A DNA stretch of 46,347 nucleotides, taken from positions 1 through 46,347 of the forward strand of contig JAGCGE010000310.1 in assembly GCA_017649745.1 (NCBI GenBank), in the 5' to 3' direction. The notes beneath the pieces are model-generated. The model worked only from the letters and a program-made list of their open reading frames with translations. It was not told the origin of the DNA and searched no databases. This stretch comes from Clostridiales bacterium (lineage in GTDB: Bacteria > Bacillota_A > Clostridia > Saccharofermentanales > Saccharofermentanaceae). This document shows, piece after piece, positions 7,267-14,544 of this stretch. The translations under genes were made by a program, and so were the position numbers. Position 1 is the first letter of the stretch; each line of letters begins with the position of its first letter.

Positions 7267-7842
7267 TTATCTCGTTCCGATGAGCAGGAACGGTACCAGT
7301 GTAAAGAGCGCTATGACTCCTAATATGATTACAACTATAACGATGGCGAGGTTCTTCTTAAGCTTAGTTCTGACCTTGCGCTGAAGAGTCTGAAGACGGC
7401 TCGATGTGTAGATCAGGCTGGATGTCAGGGCAGAGTAGACAAGTATCAACGAAATAGAAGCGATCAAGTTAATGACCAGATGGTCACCAAGAGTCTGAAC
7501 GAATACATATGTCAATATACCGATTATTCCAAGGATAGAATAGATCCTCGTGCGGACCGCCATCTTCTCTTTTTCTTTGTCGGCGTATTCCGCAACTTCC
7601 TTAAGTGCTGAGGTGTCTTCAGGGATAGTAGCATTTCTCTCGCCGTTGAGGATCTCTCTGACATCGATCTGATAATAATCGGCGATCTCGATAAGGATGC
7701 TGATGTCGGGCATGTTGTTTCCCGTCTCCCATCTTGAGACTGTTCGTGCCGATACATTGAAGATCTCGGCGAGCTGTTCCTGTGTCAGTTTTTTCTCCTT
7801 GCGAAGTTCGCGAAGGAAGCTTCCAATCTTGATCGTGTCCAT
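7267..7842 (-). CDS. Membrane-anchored XRE-family transcriptional regulator
   Basis: A 191-residue protein with an N-terminal Cro/C1-type helix-turn-helix (about residues 7-62: 'LRKEKKLTQEQLAEIFNVSA', then RTVSRWETG) followed by three hydrophobic helices (about 98-118, 122-145 and 165-188). The ATG at 7842 follows a GAGG-type site; the frame is open another 38 codons upstream, without support. XRE-type proteins with membrane tails are common in Firmicutes next to transporters or proteases. Here the gene diverges from a CPBP protease, which it may regulate. The inverted repeat at 7887-7918 is a candidate binding site. Confidence 0.82.
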   Translation of the reverse strand: MDTIKIGSFLRELRKEKKLTQEQLAEIFNVSARTVSRWETGNNMPDISILIEIADYYQIDVREILNGERNATIPEDTSALKEVAEYADKEKEKMAVRTRIYSILGIIGILTYVFVQTLGDHLVINLIASISLILVYSALTSSLIYTSSRLQTLQRKVRTKLKKNLAIVIVVIILGVIALFTLVPFLLIGTR

Positions 7843-7886
7843 AAAAACTCCTCTTTTTTTCTTCAGGAGCCATTTTATCACTAATG

Positions 7887-7918
7887 CTCGAAAATGCCTA
7901 CTGCTACGACTTTTCGAG
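7887..7918. repeat. Inverted repeat in the XRE/CPBP divergent region
   Basis: Perfect 8-base arms CTCGAAAA (7887-7894) and TTTTCGAG (7911-7918), separated by 16 bases, between the divergent XRE regulator and CPBP protease genes. It could be an operator for the XRE protein or a hairpin; no T run follows. Confidence 0.45.
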
Positions 7919-8031
7919 AACCGGACAAGGTTGTCGGATAGGGTAAAAAACCCCATAGTCGCACGGTGTCGTGTAATTTCAATGCGGGGGTTGGTAGACT
8001 TCGGTCATCAAACAAAAAGGAGATGACTTAT

Positions 8032-8829
8032 ATGGAGTCAAAGAGAAAACTTAAGACAATTATTTCAATCATCGTAGCCGTGTTATTGGGTCACTTTCTG
8101 GTGATCGGCCTCACTTCTTTATTCGCAGAACAGATCAGTTCGCTCATCTCTAATGCGATCTACCGCGATCTTGCAACCGAGGCCGCATGGGGAGTAATAG
8201 TAATGATTAATATATTAATCTTTAAGAAGATGGGAATCTTCAATATCAGCTTAGCTCAGATGGGCGAGGGGATCCTGACAGCACTTCCGTTATTAGTTCT
8301 ATATGCGAATTTAATTCCGCTTGGATTTTTCCTCAATAGAGGAACGAAGCTCGTTTCCGCACCCGAGATCATCGCGTTCTTGCTTCAGTGCCTGCTGATA
8401 GGTCTTGTCGAAGAGGGCCTTTACAGAGGCGTCATCCAGGAACTTTTCATGAACATGTGGAGCGGTTCGGAAAGAAAACGCGCCATGCTGTCCATCATCT
8501 GTACGTCCGTAATGTTCGGTTTATTTCACTTCTTTAATCTCAGAAAACCGGGAATCACCGTTGCAGCAGTCATGGTCCAGGCCGCAAGTGCGATTGCGAT
8601 GGGCATGCTCCTCGGCGCGATCTTCTACAGATCCGGCAGAAAGATCTGGCCGGTACTTATCCTCCACGCGCTGATCGATTGCGCCAGCTTCATCACGAGC
8701 GGCGTTCTCCACGGCAAAACCCAAGTCGACGCCGTAAGCTCGCTTGATCCAAGAAGTCTTATCATGATTCCGATCTACATAGGATTCGCTCTGTTCCTCA
8801 TGAGAAAGCGTGAGGATGCAAAAATTTAA
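8032..8829 (+). CDS. CPBP-family intramembrane metalloprotease
   Basis: A 265-residue multi-pass protein of the CPBP (Abi, CAAX-protease-like) family. The three active-site motifs are intact: E127-E128 in EEGLYRG, H166 in FGLFHFF, and H212 with D216 in HALID. Members process prenylated proteins in eukaryotes; in bacteria they serve in bacteriocin immunity, peptide maturation or membrane proteolysis. The ATG at 8032 follows AAGGAG at 8017-8022 with 9 bases of spacing. A nearer in-frame ATG at 8023 leaves no room for the ribosome. Divergent from an XRE regulator. Substrate unknown. Confidence 0.9.
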   Translation: MESKRKLKTIISIIVAVLLGHFLVIGLTSLFAEQISSLISNAIYRDLATEAAWGVIVMINILIFKKMGIFNISLAQMGEGILTALPLLVLYANLIPLGFFLNRGTKLVSAPEIIAFLLQCLLIGLVEEGLYRGVIQELFMNMWSGSERKRAMLSIICTSVMFGLFHFFNLRKPGITVAAVMVQAASAIAMGMLLGAIFYRSGRKIWPVLILHALIDCASFITSGVLHGKTQVDAVSSLDPRSLIMIPIYIGFALFLMRKREDAKI

Positions 8830-8842
8830 AAGAACATTGAAA

Positions 8843-8868
8843 ACGAGGTCATCAAGGCCTCGTTTTTT
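8843..8868 (+). terminator. Intrinsic terminator after the CPBP gene
   Basis: ACGAGG / CCTCGT stem with a 9-base loop, followed by six T residues, 14 bases after the stop codon. Confidence 0.85.
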
Positions 8869-8920
8869 GCGGTTCGGAATTCTTTGCAACCTATGGCTGT
8901 ACACTTCAAAAATACGGTTT

Positions 8921-9345
8921 TGCTTATGCAGCAAAGGGTAGCATTTCTTAAAGTCCTATTTTTTTGAGAGGAACCTCAGGTTGCATAAAATGATGGTTCT
9001 TCTGAAGAAAGCAAGGGATCCTGTCTTGTCACCGTGTTTTTCTGATGATCTTTCCGACAGTAGGGAGTAAATCTCAAATCACGAGTTTATGCGATGCAGC
9101 ATAGGGTTGCATTTCTTGAAAACATTTTTTTGAGAGCGAAACCAAAGGATGCAAAAAATGAAGATTCTGCTGAAGGAAGTCCGGGATTGAAGTTTTGTCT
9201 TCTTGTTTTCTGCTGACCTTTCCGACAGTAGGGAGTAAATCTCAAATCACGAGTTTATGCGATGCAACAGGGGGTTGCATTTTTGTTTGACGCTGTTTGA
9301 GAACGGAACTATAGGTTGCAAAAAATGAGGTGCTGGTGAAGACAC
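8921..9345. repeat. Three tandem ~168-bp non-coding repeats (GGTTGCA family)
   Basis: This fills most of the gene-free stretch 8830-9596. A 49-base block is identical at 9050-9098 and 9218-9266 (period 168). Around it three diverged copies can be aligned, each with GGGTTGCATTT (or a variant), a TTTGAGAG stretch, and AGGTTGCAAAAAATGA about 45 bases later (for example at 8980, 9148 and 9313). No reading frame of note covers it. Related motifs recur at 21768-21985 and 33427-33690. From 9346 to about 9513 I see nothing recognisable. Confidence 0.75.
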
Positions 9346-9513
9346 AACATGACTGATGTTTATTGAGTGAAGTGAACCAGCTTTTTTTGTCTGAAAGGAT
9401 CAAAAAAACTTCGATTATCAAATGGTTTTCTTGCCAAAAAATAAACAATGTTATGTATCTGAAAACGGGCTATAAACTTTCTTTAAACTTCGCCTTTTTG
9501 CTTGATTGATTCG

Positions 9514-9543
9514 TTGCTTTTTGATCTCTCGCTTACCTATAAT
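9514..9543 (+). promoter_or_regulatory. Promoter for the HerA-like ATPase gene
   Basis: TTGCTT at 9514-9519, an 18-base spacer and a perfect TATAAT at 9538-9543, 54 bases before the ATG. Confidence 0.65.
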
Positions 9544-9596
9544 TTAATTATGATTTCAACAAAAACATATCAATAAATTGACACGGGAGGTTTTGT

Positions 9597-11216
9597 ATGA
9601 CACTAGAATCATTGTTTGAAGGATTTAACATTCAGGACTACTATATCGGTAAAGTTACACAGGTTTACAGAAGCTGTTGTATCGTTCAGATCGACAACCA
9701 GACCATGATGACAGACAGGAGCAGATTCAATAAATCTTTCCTTCCTAATACTATCAATAATTTCGTAGTCATAGACTCGACCATGGGAGTATTCCTTGGT
9801 GAGATCTTCGAGAACAAAGCTTCCAGAAAGAATGTTTTCGAGATGTCTACGGTGGGCGATGATAAGCCGAATGATTATCATGAGATCTGTATCGATACGA
9901 TCGCTCTCATGCCGCCGGATTCAAGGAAGTTCGAACTTGCAGGTTTCCATACGCTCGGTATTACGGATAAGGTTTATCTTGCGACTGATGAGGTCTATAA
10001 GATCTTCCTTCAGTCACTCGAGTTCTCGGGCGAGAATGAAGAAGCACTGCCGCCGTTCGCGACTTATCTTAACAGATCGCAGGCGGGTGTTACGCTTAAG
10101 CCGAGTACACTCTTTAACCGTCATCTGATGTGCATCGGTGCTACTAACAGCGGTAAGTCGACGACGGCACTTGCGATCCTTGATAAGGTTGTTTCTACAA
10201 AGCGTAAGGCGCTTATCATCGATCCTACGGGTGAGTATAAGAATGCGTTTAATGATGATGAGGTCACGAAGCTGACGCTCGGAGTCGATACGACTATCTC
10301 TCCAGGTAAGATCACGATGGAACAGTGGGAGAAGCTTTTCGAGACAGAGAACAGCGGACAGGGTGCGGTGCTCGCGGAGGCAATCATGTCGCTTCGTTAT
10401 ATGAAGAAGATCGGAAGCCGCGATTATTACGCCAAGGTCGGTGAGGATATCGATGAGATCCAGACGAATCTCGCTTCGGTAACGAAGGAGGACACGGACT
10501 TTAATATCGAGCTTCTGCCGGAGCAGATCCAGGCCGAGTCTGTATGCGAGCCTGACAGAGATGACAACTATAACTTCAGGTTCCGCTATGATGCGCTCAA
10601 GGCTAATGCGAATGCTTCGCTCGTTCAGAAGATCCAGTATCAGATGACGAATACTAGGTTCCTTAAGTTCTTCTCGAATGATCCGAGTATGTTCTATCTG
10701 CTTGATATCATCGATCAGTTTGTTCATACGCCGGGTACGAGCCTTTATATCGACTCGTCGCAGCTCGGTGCTTCTGAAGGTATCGGCGGTATGGTCGTCG
10801 ACCTTGTAAGTAACTTCGTTATCTCGCTGTCGGATATCAATCCGTTCGTTTTCTTTATCGATGAGGTTCACAGATATGCCAAGTCAAGATATTCCGACAG
10901 GGAATTCCACGGCGGACTTACACTTCTCGCAAGAGAGGGACGTAAGAAGGGTATCTTCCTTTACCTTACAACTCAGAATCCTAAGGACGTATCGCCGATC
11001 CTCTTCGGTCAGGTAGGTACGATGCTCATCCACAGACTTATGCTCAACGATGAGATCAGGACGGTTGAGAGCCACCTGGATGACTACGCGATCAAGCATG
11101 TAAGAAAGCTCAATCAAGGTGAGGTTATCCTGACGAGCGTTAATCTTCTCCATAACATGTTCATCCACGTCAACAAGAGTGCAAGAACACAGTATAACGA
11201 GACGCCGACACTTTGA
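9597..11216 (+). CDS. HerA-like DNA translocase ATPase (DUF87 type)
   Basis: A 539-residue hexameric-type ATPase of the HerA/FtsK superfamily. It has an N-terminal beta-rich HAS-barrel-like region (about 14-100). Walker A is GATNSGKST with K187, 'ALIIDPTGEY' follows it, Walker B is VFFIDEVH with D422 and E423, and a late arginine-rich stretch 'LLAREGRKKGIFLYLTTQNP' is typical of HerA. HerA proteins pump DNA and pair with NurA nucleases in end resection, or with SIR2 or other effectors in phage defence. No nuclease or effector lies next to this gene, which has its own promoter and terminator, so the partner is unknown. Start after GGAGGT. Confidence 0.88.
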   Translation: MTLESLFEGFNIQDYYIGKVTQVYRSCCIVQIDNQTMMTDRSRFNKSFLPNTINNFVVIDSTMGVFLGEIFENKASRKNVFEMSTVGDDKPNDYHEICIDTIALMPPDSRKFELAGFHTLGITDKVYLATDEVYKIFLQSLEFSGENEEALPPFATYLNRSQAGVTLKPSTLFNRHLMCIGATNSGKSTTALAILDKVVSTKRKALIIDPTGEYKNAFNDDEVTKLTLGVDTTISPGKITMEQWEKLFETENSGQGAVLAEAIMSLRYMKKIGSRDYYAKVGEDIDEIQTNLASVTKEDTDFNIELLPEQIQAESVCEPDRDDNYNFRFRYDALKANANASLVQKIQYQMTNTRFLKFFSNDPSMFYLLDIIDQFVHTPGTSLYIDSSQLGASEGIGGMVVDLVSNFVISLSDINPFVFFIDEVHRYAKSRYSDREFHGGLTLLAREGRKKGIFLYLTTQNPKDVSPILFGQVGTMLIHRLMLNDEIRTVESHLDDYAIKHVRKLNQGEVILTSVNLLHNMFIHVNKSARTQYNETPTL

Positions 11217-11286
11217 TGTGAGACAGTGCGAAACGTTGTCCAGTCGATGACAACGGAAAAAATATTTAAACAGTTTGTAAATAAGT

Positions 11287-11324
11287 GCTCCCGCAGGGTT
11301 TCTCCCCCTGTGGGAGCTTCTTTT
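11287..11324 (+). terminator. Intrinsic terminator after the HerA-like gene
   Basis: GCTCCCGCAGGG / CCCTGTGGGAGC stem followed by TTCTTTT, 70 bases after the stop. Confidence 0.85.
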
Positions 11325-11328
11325 AGGG

Positions 11329-11337
11329 TGATATAAT
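11329..11337 (+). promoter_or_regulatory. Extended -10 promoter (TGATATAAT)
   Basis: TGATATAAT, with TATAAT at 11332-11337, immediately after the preceding terminator and 55 bases before the EAL gene. No clear -35. Confidence 0.55.
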
Positions 11338-11392
11338 CAGTGGTATAGGTAAAGGCATTCTCTTGAAGCGTTAGGGCATCACGGAGGGAAGA

Positions 11393-13312
11393 ATGATTTA
11401 TCATATTGAGTTTGATATAGCAGCCGTCTTCCTGACGCTGTTCATAATGTACTATATCATTTTTAAGAAGGGCTTGAGCCGGCATTCTAACCGTGTCTAT
11501 ATGGGTATGCTCTTCTTGAACTTTTTGGCTGAGATCTCAGATATATTCAGTTCCATTGCCAACAACAACACTCACATCTTCAATATCTTCTTCCAGGACT
11601 TCTGGAATTACATTTACATCCTTACACACAACTTCCTCGGATATGTCTTCATGCTCTACGTTTTCTACCTGATCGGGTATGAGAAACGTAAGAAAACAAC
11701 TCTTAAGATACTTGCTATACCGTTTGCCATCGAAGTTATCATCCTTGCGACAAATCCGTTCCATAAACTGTTCTTCTACTATAACGAGAACGATCAATAT
11801 ACGCACGGCAAGTTGTTTTTTATCATCTATGCCATCGCGTTCGCTTATATGGTCTTCGCGATCTACCTGTCGATCAGGCACAGGAAGAGCCTAACAAAAG
11901 CGCGATCCTCCGCGTTGCTGTTCTTCATCACGATCACGTTTGTTCCTCTCATGATCCAGGTGATATTCCCTGAATATCTTCTTACGCTTTTCTTCGAGAC
12001 GATCGGTCTCATGGGCATCCTTTTTACAATCGAAAACAAGAACGACGTCATCAACCCGACCACCGGAATCCTGAACAGATATGCGCTCGAGGCGGCGCTC
12101 GATAAAGCAATGATGAGTAAGGGTAACGTTCTCATCAGCATCAAGCTTCCTAATCTGAATTACTACAACAAGATGATCGGTTTCGAAAACATGAACGGAA
12201 TCCTTCATCGTATCTCTAATTGGATGGAGATATCTTTCGACAGATATTCATGTTATGACTGTGGCCGCGGGCACTTCGTTATCCTTTGCGAAGGCGTCAC
12301 GGAGAATCAGGTCGATGATATCAGAAAAAGGACGCTCGAGAGATTCGAATCAGCATGGGGAAAGGGACAGTTCTCTCTCAGATTTCCTGTGCAGTTCGGC
12401 GTCATCCACATCCCTGAAGACGTTAAGACGATGGAGAATATCTTCATGCTCATCGACGCTCCATTCGACGGCAAGACAACATCTGAACTTGATGTAGCGA
12501 AGGCAGTCTCACGCTACGAAAGAACAGTCCTTGTTGAAAGGCTCATCGATAAAGCAGTTCGTAACAAGAGTTTTCAGGTCTACTATCAGCCGATATGGAA
12601 TTACAAAGACGGCAAGGTCAGATCAGCCGAAGCACTGTGCCGTCTTTTCGATGATGAATACGGTATGATCCCGCCTGATGAATTCATCCCTGCGTCAGAG
12701 AGAAACGGTGCGATCCTCGAGATCGGTAAGATGGTTTTCGAGGAGGTCTGCAGGTTCTATCAGGAGGGCAGGCTCAAGGCGCTCGGCATCGAGTATGTCG
12801 AGGTCAATCTTTCTGTCGTCCAGTGTATGAGCAGGGATCTCGAGAAGATCTTCGAAGAGATCTTGCAGAAGTATTCTCTTAACGCGAGCTGCATCAATCT
12901 GGAGATAACGGAGTCAGCTACGGCCGAGAACCGCAAGCTGCTTATCGACAAGATCGACATATTAAGGGCGCAAGGTTTTTCGTTCTCGCTCGACGATTAC
13001 GGAACCGGATATTCGAACATTTCCTACATGTATGAGATGCCGTTCAACATTATAAAGATCGACAAGAGTATCCTCTGGAAGGCCATAGATCCTGAGACCG
13101 GAAAAGGTCAGTCCAATGCTCTTATATATCTCGAAAACACTATCCGAATGCTCAAGGAAATGAACTACTGCGTTCTTGTCGAAGGAGTCGAATCGCTTGA
13201 ACAAAAACTCTTCCTCGAAGAACACGAATGCGATTATCTCCAGGGTTACTATTTCTCAAAGCCGGTTCACGAGAAAGTGTTCGCGGATTATCTGAAGGTG
13301 GTGAACGCATAA
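11393..13312 (+). CDS. Membrane EAL-domain c-di-GMP phosphodiesterase with degenerate GGDEF
   Basis: A 639-residue protein. Six to seven membrane helices (about 5-210) resemble the 7TM input region found on clostridial histidine kinases and cyclases. A GGDEF-like domain follows in which the signature is GRGHF (291-295), so it is probably not a cyclase. Then comes a complete EAL domain: EAL at 413-415, the N of VNLSVVQ, the E of NLEITES, LDDYGTGYS, IIKIDKS, VLVEGVES and YLQGYYFSKP. The EAL domain should hydrolyse c-di-GMP to pGpG, with the degenerate GGDEF perhaps sensing GTP. Strong GGAGGG ribosome binding site. It overlaps the next gene by one base (TAATG), indicating coupled translation. 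Confidence 0.92.
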   Translation: MIYHIEFDIAAVFLTLFIMYYIIFKKGLSRHSNRVYMGMLFLNFLAEISDIFSSIANNNTHIFNIFFQDFWNYIYILTHNFLGYVFMLYVFYLIGYEKRKKTTLKILAIPFAIEVIILATNPFHKLFFYYNENDQYTHGKLFFIIYAIAFAYMVFAIYLSIRHRKSLTKARSSALLFFITITFVPLMIQVIFPEYLLTLFFETIGLMGILFTIENKNDVINPTTGILNRYALEAALDKAMMSKGNVLISIKLPNLNYYNKMIGFENMNGILHRISNWMEISFDRYSCYDCGRGHFVILCEGVTENQVDDIRKRTLERFESAWGKGQFSLRFPVQFGVIHIPEDVKTMENIFMLIDAPFDGKTTSELDVAKAVSRYERTVLVERLIDKAVRNKSFQVYYQPIWNYKDGKVRSAEALCRLFDDEYGMIPPDEFIPASERNGAILEIGKMVFEEVCRFYQEGRLKALGIEYVEVNLSVVQCMSRDLEKIFEEILQKYSLNASCINLEITESATAENRKLLIDKIDILRAQGFSFSLDDYGTGYSNISYMYEMPFNIIKIDKSILWKAIDPETGKGQSNALIYLENTIRMLKEMNYCVLVEGVESLEQKLFLEEHECDYLQGYYFSKPVHEKVFADYLKVVNA

Positions 13313-14409
13313 TGGTATTCGGGTATTACGTAGTTATATGTCTCCTGTCATTTATATGTTGTGCGGTTTATTACTGGAGGAAAAGACCGTTCTATTCGGT
13401 GCGCTATACGATGATCTTTGTGCTGGCGTTTCTCGCACATTTCTGTTATGTACTTCTTGCTCTTGCAAAGGACGTTAGAGAAGCACTGATAATAAATAAG
13501 TTCCTATATGTTGGTGGTTGTTATCTGCCGCTTGCGGGACTGTTGCTCGTCTTTTCGATATGTAAGATAAACCTTCCGAAATGGGTGAATTTCCTGCTTA
13601 TGATGTTCTGCACGGTAATCTACGGATTCGTACTGACTTCAGGATATCTGCCGCTGTTTTATAAGAGTGTGGATATCGAGACGCAGAATGGCGTGACAGT
13701 TCTTGTAAAAGAATACGGGCCGTTTCATATCCTGTTTTACGTGGAGATCGTAATACTTCTTGTTCTGACTTTCTATGCCCTGATCTATGGTTGGCTCAAG
13801 AAGCCTGAAGTGTCGAGAAGGAATCTCGCGCTTACTGCGTTTATGCAGATATTCTCGATCTTCGCTTTCTTTATTGGTCGCGCCATCACAAAGGATATCG
13901 AATGGATGGCTCTTGCTGATCTGGTCGATGAGATAGGATTTCTTATAATCATGGACCGTGTCGGTCTTTATCGCGTAGATGATCTTGTGAGCAGTTCGAT
14001 CCTTAAGGAAGGTCAGGTCGGATATATATCACTTGATTTCAAGATCCGTTATCTGAGCGCGACTGATGTAGCTAAGCGTTTCTTCCCGGAGATCGCTCGC
14101 AATCATGCTGATCACTATATTGAACATGAAGAGATAAGGAAACTTTTCGAAGGGTGGATAGATGAGTTTAACAAAGAGAATGTATCCAAGAAGCACATCT
14201 ACCGTAAAGGCCCATTCATCTATGCGGTACATGTCGGCGATCTTTATGATGGCAGCAAGAAGAGCGGATATCTTCTGGAGATAACTGATGATACTGTTCA
14301 CCAGTCGCATCTTGAGGGAATCGAGAGGTACAACAAGAATCTTAATGAAGAACTTAAGGTGAAGACGCGGATGATAAAGGAACTTAAGGAACAAGCCAAT
14401 AAATCCTGA
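13312..14409 (+). CDS. 7TM sensor protein with a C-terminal PAS-like region, no output domain
   Basis: A 365-residue protein with about seven or eight membrane helices (residues 1-230), of the same input type as its neighbours. A PAS-like cytoplasmic domain follows (about 235-330), and the protein ends in a coiled coil ('YNKNLNEELKVKTRMIKELK'). It stops where a kinase, GGDEF or EAL domain would be expected. The start ATG overlaps the stop of the upstream EAL gene by one base; a longer frame from 13228 is only overlap. It may act as a stand-alone receptor passing its signal to the neighbouring EAL proteins through the coiled coil, which is an inference. Confidence 0.75.
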   Translation: MVFGYYVVICLLSFICCAVYYWRKRPFYSVRYTMIFVLAFLAHFCYVLLALAKDVREALIINKFLYVGGCYLPLAGLLLVFSICKINLPKWVNFLLMMFCTVIYGFVLTSGYLPLFYKSVDIETQNGVTVLVKEYGPFHILFYVEIVILLVLTFYALIYGWLKKPEVSRRNLALTAFMQIFSIFAFFIGRAITKDIEWMALADLVDEIGFLIIMDRVGLYRVDDLVSSSILKEGQVGYISLDFKIRYLSATDVAKRFFPEIARNHADHYIEHEEIRKLFEGWIDEFNKENVSKKHIYRKGPFIYAVHVGDLYDGSKKSGYLLEITDDTVHQSHLEGIERYNKNLNEELKVKTRMIKELKEQANKS

Positions 14410-14473
14410 TCGTTCACAATAAGGTTGTTCACAATTTGAGATAATTATTTAATGTTTATTTATTGTTTGTTTG

Positions 14474-14503
14474 TTGAATATAGACTGGCATATCCCTTAT
14501 TAT
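14474..14503 (+). promoter_or_regulatory. Promoter for the second EAL gene
   Basis: TTGAAT at 14474-14479, an 18-base spacer and TATTAT at 14498-14503. A start site near 14510 makes the ATG at 14512 almost leaderless and favours 14545 as the translation start. Confidence 0.5.
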
Positions 14504-14544
14504 CAAGATAGATGTCAAAATCGGACAATCATTGCGAGGTGGAT

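Noticed and set aside
9578..9583. TTGACA as a -35 box for the HerA-like gene
   Set aside because: It is only 14 bases from the ATG and abuts the ribosome binding site; the TATAAT at 9538-9543 is the better promoter.
10014..10871. 285-codon minus-strand open frame
   Set aside because: Lies entirely opposite the HerA-like ATPase, whose motifs are unmistakable; the predicted protein is Arg/Leu/Ile-rich with no domain.
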